Source: Oasisia sp. SBJ-2009
Lineage: Eukaryota; Annelida; Polychaeta; Sabellida; Siboglinidae
Assembly: GCA_964017155.1 (NCBI GenBank)
Contig: OZ024864.1
Coordinates: 36,193,480 to 36,257,479, forward strand
Direction of reading: 5' to 3'
Length of the DNA: 64,000 nucleotides
In this document: one piece after another, positions 37,876-50,698 of the stretch
Numbering within the stretch: position 1 is the stretch's first letter
Layout: each line of letters begins with the position of its first letter
The notes under the pieces: model-generated
What the model was told of the DNA's origin: nothing
Database searches by the model: none
What the model saw: only the letters and a program-made list of their open reading frames with translations
Program-made: the position numbers and the translations under genes

Positions 37876-38377
37876 GGCATGGCGCACTTCTTATTATTCC
37901 GAAAGGCTCGTCACTACTTGTTGTAAATTAGATTTTCTTTTTTGAAAAACCTGCATAGTTAGTCCCCATATACGTCAGTATGTACGTAGATGTTATTCGA
38001 TATGAATCGAGGTAACATATTGTTAAATTAATTAATAATCAACAACCAATAGCAATTATAAGCGGTATGGTACAAACATTTCTTCGCGGATGCCTTGCTG
38101 AAACAAGAACGTAGATTGATTAAAGTAATTAATTAGCAGCAGATAGGGATCGTCAGGGAAATATGGCCATAATCAGTCAACACAAATTCCTGGTTTTGTT
38201 CTGGCACAATGAAGAATGCTATATCAAGCGAATCAAATAACAACCAAATCCCATGGTCAGAGGAATATTTTCATAATTCACAAGGAAGAATAGTAGCTTT
38301 TTTGTTGCATTGATAAGAAGGACAAATAAACTAATCAACAGACGGGATAACGCAATTTGGGATAGATTGTTTCTTTA
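37876..38377 (+). repeat. Spacer 14 (B, long)
   Basis: 502 bp; no difference from spacer 12 seen, including the GATAAC flank. Confidence 0.93.
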
Positions 38378-39316
38378 GATAACACTGCTGATGTGTTTCC
38401 CCTGGTTGATCACACTTTTGACGTGGTTCCACTGGTTGATCACACTGTTGACGTGGTTCCACCAGTTCATCATGCTGTTGACGTGGTTCCACTAGTTGAT
38501 CACACTCTTGACGTGGTGGTTCAATTGGTTGATCACACTGTTGATGTGGTTTCACTGGTTTATCACGCTGATGTCGTGATTCCAGTGGTTGATCACGCTG
38601 TTGCCGTGTTTCCACTAGTTGATCACACTGTTGACGTGGCGCCACTGGTTGATCACGCTGTTGACGTAGTTCCATTGGTTGATCACACTGTTGACGTTGT
38701 TCCAATGGTTGATCACACTATTGACGTCGTTCCTCTGGTTGATCACATTGTTGACTTCTTACAACATGTTGATCGCACTGTTGACATCGTTCAAATGGTT
38801 GCTCACACTGTTGAAATCGTTCCATTTGTTGATCACATTGTTGACCTCGTTCCATTGGTTGATCACACTGTTGACGTCGTTCCACTGGTTGATCACAGTG
38901 TTGACGTCATTCCTGTGGTTGATCACACTGTTGACGTCGTTCCACTGGTTGATCACACTGTTGACGTCGTTCCATTGGTTGATCACATTGTTGCCCTCGT
39001 TCCATTGGTTGATCACACTGTTGACCTCTTTCCACTGGTTGATCACACTGTTGGTCTCGTTCCTCTGGTTGATCACACTGTTGACTTCGTTCCTCTGGTT
39101 GATCACACTGTTGACGTCGTTCCACTTGTTGATCACACTGTTGACATCGTTCCTCTGGTTGATCACACTGTTGACGTCGTTCCATTGGTTGATCACATTG
39201 TTGACCTCGTTCCTTTGGTTGATCACATTGTTGACCTCGTTCCATTGGTTGATCACACTGTTGACCTCGTTCCACTGGTTGATCACACTGTTGACATCGT
39301 TCCACTGGTTGATCAC
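38378..39316 (+). repeat. Array 14 (939 bp)
   Basis: Left part as array 12 (same irregular GTGGTGGTTCAATTGG unit). Right part with CCACTTGTTGATC is shared with array 23. Confidence 0.95.
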
Positions 39317-39779
39317 GGCATCGCGGACTTAGATTTTCTTTCTTTTTTAAACCTGCATAGTTAGTCCCCATATACGTCAGTATGTACGCATTAGTTATTC
39401 GATGTGAATCGAGGTAACATATTGTTAAATTAATTAATAATCAACTACCAATAGCAATTATAATCGGTATGTTACAAACATTTCTTCGCGGATTGCTTGA
39501 TGAAACAAGACTGTAGATTGATTAAACTAATTAATTAGCAGCAGATAGGGATCGTCAGGGAAATATGGCCATAATCAATCAACACAAATTCCTGTTTTTG
39601 TTCTGGCACAATGAAGAATGCTTTTTGAAGCGAATCAAATAACAACCATATGCCATCGTGAGAGGAATATTTTCATAATTCACAAGGAAGATTAGTAGCT
39701 TTTTGGTTGCCTGGATAAGAAGGACAAATAAACTAATCATCACACAGGATAACGCAATTTGGGATAGACTGTTTCAATA
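39317..39779 (+). repeat. Spacer 15 (A2, short)
   Basis: 463 bp. GCATCGCGGACTTAG, TTTCTTTCTTTTTTAAACC and ATAATCGGTATG are shared with spacer 24 at 13,147 bp. Confidence 0.93.
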
Positions 39780-40616
39780 GATCACACTGCTGATGTGTTT
39801 CCCCTGGTTGATCACACTTCTGACGTGTTCCACTAGTTGATCACACTGTTGACGTGGTTCCATTGGTTGATCACACTGTTGATGTGGTTCCACTGGTTTA
39901 TCACGCTGTTGACGTGTTTCCACTAGTTGATCACACTGTTGACGTGGCGCCACTGATTTATCACGCTGTTTCCACTAGTTGATCACACTGTTGACGTGGC
40001 GCCACTGGTTTATCACGCTGTTGACGTAGTTCCATTGGTTTATCACACTATTGACGTCGTTCCAATGTTTCATCACACTATTGACGTCGTTCCTCTAGTT
40101 GATCACATTGTTGACTTTTTACAACTGGTTGATCACACAGTTGACTTCGTTCAAATGGTTGCTCACACTGTTGATCTCGTTCCATTGGTTGATCACATTG
40201 TTGACCTCGTTCCACTGGTTTGTCACACTTTTGACGTCGTTCCACTGGTTGATCACACTGTTGACGTCGTTCCACTGGTTGATCACAGTGTTGACGTCAT
40301 TCCTGTGGTTGATCACACTGTTGACGTTGTTCCACTGGTTGATCACACTGTTGACGTCGTTCCACTGGTTGATCACATTGTTGCCCTCGTTCCATTGGTT
40401 GATCACCCTGTTGACCTCGTTCCAGTGGTTGATCACCCTGTTGACCTCGTTCCATTGGTTGATCACCCTGTTGACCTCGTTCCAGTGGTTGATCACACTG
40501 TTGGCTTCGTTCCTCTGGTTGATCTCACTGTTGACCTCGTTCCTATGGTTGATCACACTGTTGACGTCGTTCCATTGGTTGATCACACTGTTGACGTCGT
40601 TCCACTGCTTGATCAC
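39780..40616 (+). repeat. Array 15 (837 bp)
   Basis: 29-bp second unit. Contains three consecutive GATCACCCTGTTGACC units near 40400-40480, a local expansion also present in array 24. Confidence 0.95.
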
Positions 40617-41118
40617 GGCATGGCGCACTTCTTATTATTCCGAAAGGCTCGTCACTACTTGTTGTAAATTAGATTTTCTTTTTTGAAAAACCTGCATAGT
40701 TAGTCCCCATATACGTCAATATGTACGTAGATGTTATTCTATATGAATCGAGGTAACATATTGTTAAATTAATTAATAATCAACAACCAATAGCAATTAT
40801 AAGCGGTATGTTACAAACATTTCTTCGCGGATTCCTTGCTGAAACAAGAACGTAGATTGATTAAAGTAATTAATTAGCAGCAGATAGGGATCGTCAGGGA
40901 AATATGGCCATAATCAATCAACACAAATTCCTGGTTTTGTTCTGGCACAATGAAGAATGCTATATCAAGCGAATCAAATAACAACCAAATCCCATGGTCA
41001 GAGGAATATTTTCATAATTTACAAGGAAGAATGGTAGCTTTTTTGTTGCATTGATAAGAAGGACAAATAAACTAATCAACAGACGGGATAACGCAATTTG
41101 GGATAGATTGTTTCTTTA
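40617..41118 (+). repeat. Spacer 16 (B, long)
   Basis: 502 bp; like spacer 25 (CGTCAATATGTACGTAG, ATTCTATATGAATC). Confidence 0.93.
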
Positions 41119-42024
41119 GATCACACTGCTGATGTGTTTCCCCTGGTTGATCACACTTTTGACGTGGTTCCACTGGTTGATCACACTGTTGACGTGGTTC
41201 CACCAGTTCATCATGCTATAGACGTGGTTCCACTAGTTGATCACACTCTTGACGTGGTTCCAGTGGTTGATCACGCTGTTGACGTGTTTCCACTAGTTGA
41301 TCACACTGTTGACGTGGCGCCACTGGTTGATCACGCTGTTGACGTAGTTCCATTGGTTGATCACACTGTTGACGTTGTTCCAATGGTTGATCACACTATT
41401 GACGTCGTTCCTCTGGATGATCACATTGTTGACTTCTTACAACATGTTGATCGCACTGTTGACATCGTTCAAATGGTTGCTCACACTGTTGAAATCGTTC
41501 CATTTTTTGATCACATTGTTGACATCGTTCCACTGGTGTATCACACTGTTGACATCGTTCCATTGGTTGATCACACTGTTGACGTCGTTCCACTGGTTGA
41601 TCACAGTGTTGACGTCATTCCTGTGGTTGATCACACTGTTGACGTCGTTCCACTGGTTGATCACACTGTTGACGTCGTTCCATTGGTTGATCACATTGTT
41701 GCCCTCGTTCCATTGGTTGATCACACTGTTGACGTCGTTCCACTGGTTGATCACACTGTTGACATCGTTCACCTGGTTGATCGCACTGTTGACGTCGTTC
41801 CTCTTTTTGATCACACTTTTGACGTCGTTCCACTGGTTGATCACACTGTTGACATCGTTCCTCTGGTTGATCACACTGTTGACGTCGTTCCATTGGTTGA
41901 ACACATTGTTGACCTCGTTCCTTTGGTTGATCACATTGTTGACCTCGTTCCATTGGTTGATCACACTGTTGACCTCGTTCCATTGGTTGATCACACTGTT
42001 GACCTCGTTCCACTGGTTGATCAC
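41119..42024 (+). repeat. Array 16 (906 bp)
   Basis: Contains the CATGCTATAGACGTGG unit. It is 60 bp (two units) shorter than its counterpart, array 25. Confidence 0.95.
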
Positions 42025-42486
42025 GGCATCGCGCTCTTAGATTTTCTTTTTTTTAAAACCTGCATAGTTAGTCCCCATATACGTCATTATGTACGCAGAT
42101 GTTATTCGATGTGAATCGAGGTAACATATTGTTAAATTAATTAATAATCAACAACCAGTAGCAAGTATAAGCGGTATGTTACAAACATTTCTTCGCGGAT
42201 TGCTTGATGAAACAAGAATGTAGATTGATTAAAGAAATTAATTAGCAGCAGATAGGGATCGTCAGGGAAATATGGCCATAATCAATCAACACAAATTCCT
42301 GTTTGTGTTCTAGCACAATGAAGAATGCTATTTGATCCGAATCAAATAACAACCATATGCCATGGTCAGAGGAATATTTTAATAATTCACAAGGAAGATT
42401 GGTAGCTTTTTTGTTGCCTGGATAAGAAGGACAAATAAACTAATCAACACACAGGATAACGCAATTTGGGATAGAGTGTTTCAATA
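42025..42486 (+). repeat. Spacer 17 (A1, short)
   Basis: 462 bp. GCGCTCTTAG, CGTCATTATGTACG and TTTGATCCGAATC are shared with spacer 26 at 13,237 bp. Confidence 0.93.
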
Positions 42487-43296
42487 GATCACACTGCTGA
42501 TGTGTTTCCACTGGTTGATCACACTTTTGACGTGGTTCCACTGGTTGATCACACTGTTGACGTGGTTCCACTAGTCGATCACACTGTTGACGTGGTTCCA
42601 TTGCTTGATCACACTGTTTATGTGGTTCCACTGGTTTATCACGCTGTTGACGTGGTTCCATTGGTTGATCACGCTGCTGACGTGTTTCCACTAGTTGATC
42701 AAAATGTTGACGTGGCGCCACTGGTTTATCACGCTGTTTCCACTAGTTGATCACATTGTTGACGTGGCTCCACTGGTTTATCACGCTGTTGACGTAGTTC
42801 CATTGGTTGATGACACTGTTGACGTCGTTCCAATGTTTGATCACACTATTGACGTCGTTCCTCTTGTTGATCACATTGTTGACTTCTTACAACTGGTTGA
42901 TCACACTGTTGACCTCGTTCAAATGGTTGCTCACACTGTTGTCCTCAATCCATTGGTTGATCACATTGTTGACCTCGTTCCACTGGTTTATCACACTGTT
43001 GACGTCGTTCCACTGGTTGATCACACTGTTTACGTCGTTCCACTGGTTGATCACACTGTTGGCGTCATTCCTGCGGTTAATCACACTGTTGACGTTGTTC
43101 CACTGGTTGATCACACTGTTGACGTCGTTTCACTGGTTGGTCACACGGTTGACGTCGTTCCATTGGTTGATCACATTGTTGACCTCGTTCCTTTGGTTGA
43201 TCACACTGTTGACCTCCTTCCATTGGTTGATCACACTGTTGGCCTCGTTCCTCTGGTTGATCACACTGTTGATCTCGTTCCTCTGGTTGATCACAC
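42487..43296 (+). repeat. Array 17, left part (810 bp)
   Basis: Like array 10 but with one more block that contains a 22-bp unit near 42735. Equal in length to array 26. Confidence 0.95.
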
Positions 43297-43431
43297 CTTT
43301 GGGACCACAATGGAAATAAGTGCTTGCACCTTTTTGTGTCATCCTTTTATTTAATGTACTTTGTATTTATATCTTATATATATCTGTACAATGTTTTATA
43401 TTCTATACTAAATCAATCCATCCATCCATCC
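43297..43431 (+). repeat. 135-bp AT-rich insert, copy 2
   Basis: As copy 1 except for TTTGTATTTATATC (copies 1 and 3 have TTTGTAGTTATATC). Confidence 0.9.
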
Positions 43432-43504
43432 ACTGGTTGATCACACTGTTGACGTCGTTCCACTGGTTGATCACACTGTTGACGTCATTCCTGTGGTTGA
43501 TCAC
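43432..43504 (+). repeat. Array 17, right remnant
   Basis: About 2.5 units between insert and spacer 18, as at the other three inserts. Confidence 0.93.
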
Positions 43505-44008
43505 ATTGCATCGCGCACTTCTTATTATTCCGACAGGCTCGTCGCTACTTGTTGTAAATTAGATTTTCTTTTTTGAAAAACCTGCATAGTTAGTCCCCAT
43601 ATACGTCAGTATGTACGCAATAGTTATTCGATGTGAATCGAGGTAACATATTGTTAAATTAATTAATAATCAACTACCAATAGCAATTATAAGCGGTATG
43701 TTACAAACATTTCTTCGCGGATTGCTTGATGAAACAAGACTGTAGATTCATTAAACTAATTAATTAGCAGCAGATAGGGATCGTCAGGGAAATATGGCCA
43801 TAATCAATCAACACAAATTCCTGTTTTTGTTCTGGCACAATGAAGAATGCTTTTTGAAGCGAATCAAATAACAACCATATGCCATCGTGAGAGGAATATT
43901 TTCATAATTCACAAGGAAGATTAGTAGCTTTTTCGTTGCCTGGATAAGAAGGACAAGTAAACTAATCATCACACAGGATAACGCAATTTGGGATAGACTG
44001 TTTCAATA
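43505..44008 (+). repeat. Spacer 18 (A2, long)
   Basis: 504 bp starting ATTGCATCGCGC. TTTTTCGTTGCC and GGACAAGTAAAC are shared with spacer 27. Confidence 0.93.
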
Positions 44009-44763
44009 GATCACACTGCTGATGTGTTTCCACTGGTTGATCACACTTTTGACGTGTTCCACTAGTTGATCACACTGTTGACGTGGTTCCATTGGTTGAT
44101 CACACTGTTGATGTGGTTCCACTGGTTTATCACGCTGTTGACGTGGTTCCACTGGTTGATCACGCTGTTGACGTATTTCCACTAGTTGATCACACTGTTG
44201 ACGTGGTTCCATTGGTTGATCACATTGTTGACCTCGTTCCACTGGTTTGTCACACTTTTGACGTCGTTCCACTGGTTGATCACACTGTTGACGTCGTTCC
44301 ACTGGTTGATCACAGTGTTGACGTCGTTCCACTGGTTGATCACACTGTTGACGTCGTTCCTCTGGTTGATCACACTATTGACGTAGTTCCTATGGTTCAT
44401 CACATTGTTGACTTCTTACAACTGGTTGCTTACACTGTTGACATCGTTCAAATGGTTGCTCACACTGTTGACCTCGTTCCATTGGTTGATCACATAGTTG
44501 ACCTCGTTCCACTGGTTTATCACACTGTTGACGTCGTTCCACTGGTTGATCACACTGTTAACATCGTTCACCTGGTTGACCACACTGTTGACGTCGTTCC
44601 TCTGGTTGATCACACTGTTGACGTCGTTCCTCTGGTTGATCACACTGTTGACGTCGTTCTATTGGTTGATCACATTGTTGACCTCGTTCCATTGGTTGAT
44701 CACACTGTTGACCTCGTTCCATTGGTTGATCACACTGTTGACCTCGTTCCACTGGTTGATCAC
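44009..44763 (+). repeat. Array 18 (755 bp): hybrid array at the 16.7-kb duplication junction
   Basis: Left 300 bp or so follow array 27 (57177-57490). Right 400 bp (from 44363) follow the end of array 7 (27663-28063). The change lies at about 44310-44370. This is the structure expected at the internal junction of a tandem duplication made by unequal exchange between two arrays. Confidence 0.85.
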
Positions 44764-45225
44764 GGCATCGCGCACTTAGACTTCTTTTTTGAAAAACCTG
44801 CATAGTTAGTCCCCATATACATCAGTATTTACGCAGATGTTATTCGATGTGAATCGAGGTAACATATTGTTAAATTAATTAATAATCAACAACCAGTAGC
44901 AAGTATAAGCGGTATGTTACAAACATTTCTTCGCGGATTGCTTGATGAAACAAGAATGTAGATTGATTAACGAAAATTAATTAGCAGCAGATAGGGATCG
45001 TCAGGGAAATATGGCCATAATCAATTAACACAAATTCCTGTTTTTGTTCTAGCACAATGAAGAATGCTATTTGACCCGAATCAAATAACAACCATATGCC
45101 ATGGTCAGAGGAATATTTTAATAATTCACAAGGAAGATTGGTAGCTTTTTTGTTGCCTGGATAAGAAGGACAAATAAACTAATCAACACACAGGATAACG
45201 CAATTTGGGATAGAGTGTTTCAATA
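44764..45225 (+). repeat. Spacer 19 (A1, short)
   Basis: 462 bp; copy of spacer 8 with a private ATCAGTATTTACGC change. Confidence 0.93.
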
Positions 45226-46843
45226 GACCACACTGCTGATGTGTTTCCACTGGTTGATCACACTTTTGACGTGGTTCCACTGGTTGATCACACTGTTGAC
45301 GTGGTTCCACTAGTTGATCACACTGTTGACGTGGTTCCATTGCTTGATAACACTGTTTATGTGGTTCCACTGGTTTATCACGCTGTTGACGTGGTTCCAT
45401 TGGTTGATCACGCTGCTGACGTGTTTCCACTACTTGATCAAAATGTTGACGTGGCGCCACTGGTTTATCACGCTGTTTCCACTAGTTGATCACATTGTTG
45501 ACGTGGCTCCACTGGTTTCTCACGCTGTTGACGTAGTTCCATTGGTTGATGACACTGTTGACGTCGTTCCAATGTTTGATCACACTATTGACGTCGTTCC
45601 TCTTGTTGATCACATTGTTGACTTCTTACAACTGGTTGATCACATTGTTGACCTCTTTCCACTGGTTGATCACACTGTTGACGTCGTTCCACTGGTTGAT
45701 CACACTGTTTACGTCGTTCCACTGGTTGATCACACTGTTGGCGTCATTCCTGTGGTTAATCACACTGTTGACGTTGTTCCACTGGTTGATCACACTGTTG
45801 ACGTCGTTTCACTGGTTGGTCACACGGTTGACGTCGTTCCATTGGTTGATCACACTGTTGACGTTGTTCCAATGGTTGATCACACTCTTGACGTGGTTCC
45901 AATGGTTGATCACACTCTTGACGTGGTTCCATTGGTTGATCACACTGTTGATGTGGTTTCACTGGTTTATCACGCTGATGTCGTGGTTCCAGTGGTTGAT
46001 CACGCTGTTGACGTCTTTCCACTAGTTGATCACACTGTTGACGTGGCGCCACTGGTTGATCACGCTGTTGACGTAGTTCCATTGGTTGATCACACTGTTG
46101 ACGTTGTTCCAATGGTTGAACACACTATTGACGTCGTTCCTCTGGTTGATCACATTGCTGACTTCTTACAACATGTTGATCGCACTGTTGACATCGTTCA
46201 AATGGTTGCTCACACTGTTGAAATCTTTCCATTTGTTGATCACATTGTTGACCTCGTTCCACTGGTGTCTCACACTGTTGACATCGTTCCATTGGTTGAT
46301 CACACTGTTGACGTCGTTCCACTGGATGATCACAGTGTTGACGTCATTCCTGTGGTTGATCACACTGTTGACGTCGTTCCACTGGTTGATCACACTGTTG
46401 ACGTCGTTCCATTGGTTGATCACATTGTTGCCCTCGTTCCATTGGTTGATCACACTGTTGACCTCTTTCCACTGGTTGATCACACTGTTGGTCTCGTTCC
46501 TCTGGTTGATCACACTGTTGACTTCGTTCCTCTGGTTGATCACACTGTTGACGTCGTTCCACTGGTTGATCACACTGTTGACATCGTTCACCTGGTTGAT
46601 CGCACTGTTGACGTCGTTCCTCTTTTTGATCACACAGTTGACGTCGTTCCACTGGTTGATCACACTGTTGACATCGTTCCTCTGGTTGAGCACACTGTTG
46701 ACGTCGTTCCATTGGTTGATCACATTGTTGACCTCGTTCCTTTGGTTGATCACATTGTTGACCTCGTTCCATTGGTTGATCACACTGTTGACCTCGTTCC
46801 ACTGGTTGATCACACTGTTGACATCGTTCCACTGGTTGATCAC
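45226..46843 (+). repeat. Array 19 (1,618 bp)
   Basis: Copy of array 8 at 16,700 bp, with a private CACATTGCTGACTTC change near 46153. Confidence 0.95.
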
Positions 46844-47307
46844 GGCATCGCGCACTTAGATTTTCTTTTCTCAAAAAACCTGCATAGTTAGTCCCCATAT
46901 ACGTCAGTATGTACGCATTAGTTATTACTCTATGTATCGAGGTAACATATTGTTAAATTAATTAATAATCAACTACCAATAGCAATTATAAGCGGTATGT
47001 TACAAACATTTCTTCGCGGATTGCTTGATGAAACAAGACTGTAGATTGATTAAACTAATTAATTAGCAGCAGATAGGGATCGTCAGGGAAAAATGGCCAT
47101 AATCAATCAACACAAATTCCTGTTTTTGTTCTGGCACAATGAAGAATGCTTTTTGAAGCGAATCAAATAACAACCATATGCCATCGTGAGAGGAATATTT
47201 TCATAATTCACAAGGAAGATTAGTAGCTTTTTGGTTGCCTGGATAAGAAGGACAAATAAACTAATCATCACACAGGACGACGCAATTTGGGATAGACTGT
47301 TTCAATA
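46844..47307 (+). repeat. Spacer 20 (A2, short)
   Basis: 464 bp; copy of spacer 9 with a scrambled stretch TTATTACTCTATGTATCG in place of TTATTCGATGTGAATCG and AAAAATGGCC for AAATATGGCC. Confidence 0.93.
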
Positions 47308-48766
47308 GATCACACTGCTGATGTGTTTCCACTGGTTGATCACACTTTTGACGTGTTCCACTAGTTGATCACACTGTTGACGTGGTTCCATTGGTTGATC
47401 ACACTGTTGATGTGGTTCCATTGGTTGATCACACTATTGACGTCGTTCCAATGTTTGATCACACTATTGACGTCGTTCCTCTAGTTGATCACATTGTTGA
47501 CTTTTTACAACTGGTTGATCACACTGTTGACTTCGTTCAAATGGTTGCTCACACTTTTGATCTCGTTCCATTGGTTGATCACATTGTTGAACTCATTCCA
47601 CTGGTTTGTCACACTTTTGACGTCGTTCCACTGGTTGATCACACTGTTGACGTCGTTCCACTGGTTGATCACAGTGTTGACGTCATTCCTATGGTTGATC
47701 ACACTGTTGGCTTCGTTCCTCTGGTTGATCTCACTGTTGACTTCGTTCCTCTGGTTGATCACACTGTTGACGTGGTTCCATTGATTGATCACACTGTTGA
47801 TGTGGTTCCACTGGTTTATCACGCTGTTAACGTGGTTCCACTGGTTGATAACGATGTTGACGTGTTTCAACTAGTTGATCACACTGTTGACGTGGCGCCA
47901 CTGGTTTATCACGCTGTTTCCACTAGTTGATCACTCTGTTGACGTGGCGCCACTGGTTTATCACGCTGTTGACGTAGTTCCATTGGTTGATCACACTGTT
48001 GACGTCGTTCCAATGGTTGATCACACTGTTGACGTCGTTCCACTGGTTGATCACACTGTTGACGTCATTCCTGTGGTTGATCACACTGTTGATGTGGTTT
48101 CACTGGTTTATCACGCTGTTGTCGTGGTTCTACTGGTTGATCACGCTGTTGACGTGTTTCCACTAGTTGATCACACTGTTGACGTGGCGCCACTGGTTTA
48201 TCACGGTGTTTCCACTAGTTGATCACACTGTTGACGTGGCGCCACTGGTTTATCACGCTGTTGACGTAGTTCCATTGGTTGATCACACTGTTGACGTCGT
48301 TACAATGGTTGATCACACTATTGACGTAGTTCCTATGGTTCATCACATTGTTGACTTCTTACAACTGGTTGCTTACACTGTTGACACCGTTCAAATGGTT
48401 GCTCACACTGTTGACCTCGTTCCATTGGTTGATCACATAGTTGACCTCGTTCCACTGGTTTATCACACTGCTGACGTCGTTCCACTGGTTGATCACACTG
48501 TTGACGTCGTTCCACTGGTTGATCACACTGTTGACGTCGTTCCACTGGTTGATCACACTGTTAACATCGTTCACCTGGTTGACCACACTGTTGACGTCGT
48601 TCCTCTGGTTGATCACACTGTTGACGTCGTTCCTCTGGTTGATCCCACTGTTGACGTCGTTCTATTGGTTGATCACATTGTTGACCTCGTTCCATTGGTT
48701 GATCACACTGTTGACCTCGTTCCATTGGTTGATCACACTGTTGACCTCGTTCCACTGGTTGATCAC
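47308..48766 (+). repeat. Array 20 (1,459 bp)
   Basis: Copy of array 9 lacking 16 units in two steps: 150 bp near 47.7 kb and 330 bp near 48.5 kb. Confidence 0.95.
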
Positions 48767-49228
48767 GGCATCGCGCACTTAGATTTTCTTTTTTGAAAAA
48801 CCTGCATAGTTAGTCCCCATATACGTCAGTATGTACGCAGATGTTATTCGATATGAATCGAGGTAACATATTGTTAAATTAATTAATAATCAACAACCAG
48901 TAGCAAGTATAAGCGGTATGTTACAAACATTTCTTCGCGGATTGCTTGATGAAACAAGAATGTAGATTGATTAAAGAAATTAATTAGCAGCAGATAGGGA
49001 TCGTCAGGGAAATATGGCCATAATCAATCAACACAAATTCCTGTTTGTGTTCTAGCACAATGAAGAATGCTATTTGACCCGAATCAAATAACAACCATAT
49101 GCCATGGTCAGAGGAATATTTTAATAATTCACAAGGAAGATTGGTAGCTTTTTTGTTGCCTGGATAAGAAGGACAAATAAACTAATCAACACACAGGATA
49201 ACGCAATTTGGGATAGAGTGTTTCAATA
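48767..49228 (+). repeat. Spacer 21 (A1, short)
   Basis: 462 bp; copy of spacer 10 with an ATTCGATATGAATC change. Confidence 0.93.
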
Positions 49229-49986
49229 GATCACACTGCTGATGTGTTTCCACTGGTTGATCACACTTTTGACGTGGTTCCACTGGTTGATCACACTGTT
49301 GACGTGGTTCCACTAGTCGATCACACTGTTGACGTGGTTCCATTGCTTGATCACACTGTTTATGTGGTTCCACTGGTTTATCACGCTGTTGACGTGGTTC
49401 CATTGGTTGATCACGCTGCTGACGTGTTTCCACTAGTTGATCAAAATGTTGACGTGGCTCCACTGGTTTATCACGCTGTTGACGTAGTTCCATTGGTTGA
49501 TGACACTGTTGACGTCGTTCCAATGTTTGTTCACACTATTGACGTCGTTCCTCTTGTTGATCACATTGTTGACTTCTTACAACTGGTTGATCACACGGTT
49601 GACATCGTTCAAATGGTTGCTCACACTGTTGTCCTCAATCCATTGGTTGATCACATTGTTGACTTCGTTCCACTGGTTTATCACACTGTTGACGTCGTTC
49701 CACTGGTTGATCACACTGTTTACGTCGTTCCACTGGTTGATCACACTGTTGGCGTCATTCCTGTGGTTAATCACACTGTTGACGTTGTTCCACTGGTTGA
49801 TCACACTGTTGACGTCGTTTCACTGGTTGGTCACACGGTTGACGTCGTTCCATTGGTTGATCACATTGTTGACCTCGTTCCTTTGGTTGATCACACTGTT
49901 GACCTCCTTCCATTGGTTGATCACACTGTTGGCCTCGTTCCTCTGGTTGATCACACTGTTGACCTCGTTCCTCTGGTTGATCACAC
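49229..49986 (+). repeat. Array 21, left part (758 bp)
   Basis: Copy of array 10 at 16,221 bp, same length and same unit order. Confidence 0.95.
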
Positions 49987-50121
49987 CTTTGGGACCACAA
50001 TGGAAATAAGTGCTTGCACCTTTTTGTGTCATCCTTTTATTTAATGTACTTTGTAGTTATATCTTATATATATCTGTACAATGTTTTATATTCTATACTA
50101 AATCAATCCATCCATCCATCC
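49987..50121 (+). repeat. 135-bp AT-rich insert, copy 3
   Basis: No difference from copy 1 seen. Confidence 0.9.
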
Positions 50122-50194
50122 ACTGGTTGATCACACTGTTGACGTCGTTCCACTGGTTGATCACACTGTTGACGTCATTCCTGTGGTTGATCAC
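50122..50194 (+). repeat. Array 21, right remnant
   Basis: About 2.5 units before spacer 22. Confidence 0.93.
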
Positions 50195-50698
50195 ATTGCA
50201 TCGCGCACTTCTTATTATTCCGACAGGCTCGTCGCTACTTGTTGTAAATTAGATTTTCTTTTTTGAAAAACCTGCATAGTTAGTCCCCATATACGTCAGC
50301 ATGTACGCAATAGTTATTCGATGTGAATCGAGGTAACATATTGTTAAATTAATTAATAATCAACTACCAATAGCAATTATAAGCGGTATGTTACAAACAT
50401 TTCTTCGCGGATTGCTTGATGAAACAAGACTGTAGATTGATTAAACTAATTAATTAGCAGCAGATAGGGATCGTCAGGGAAATATGGCCATAATCAATCA
50501 ACACAAATTCCTGTTTTTGTTCTGGCACAATGAAGAATGCTTTTTGAAGCGAATCAAATAACAACCATATGCCATCGTGAGAGGAATATTTTCATAATTC
50601 ACAAGGAAGATTTGTAGCTTTTTGGTTGCCTGGATAAGAAGGACAAATAAACTAATCATCACACAGGATAACGCAATTTGGGATAGACTGTTTCAATA
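50195..50698 (+). repeat. Spacer 22 (A2, long)
   Basis: 504 bp; copy of spacer 11 but with GAAGCG, the state of other A2 spacers, where spacers 11 and 13 have GATGCG. Confidence 0.93.

Larger units (their letters stand above)
37161..39841 (+). repeat. 2,681-bp tandem duplication, copy 2
   Basis: Array 13, spacer 14, array 14 and part of spacer 15. It diverges from copy 1 inside array 14, which is 60 bp shorter than array 12. The end is nominal. Confidence 0.75.
27663..44369 (+). repeat. 16.7-kb tandem duplication, copy 1
   Basis: Corresponds to about 44363-57490. The offset is 16,700 bp at the left end, 16,551 bp near 31.3 kb, 16,221 bp near 33-35 kb and 13.15-13.24 kb from 39 kb on. The steps are due to losses in copy 2 or gains in copy 1. 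It contains spacers 8 to 18. Confidence 0.8.
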
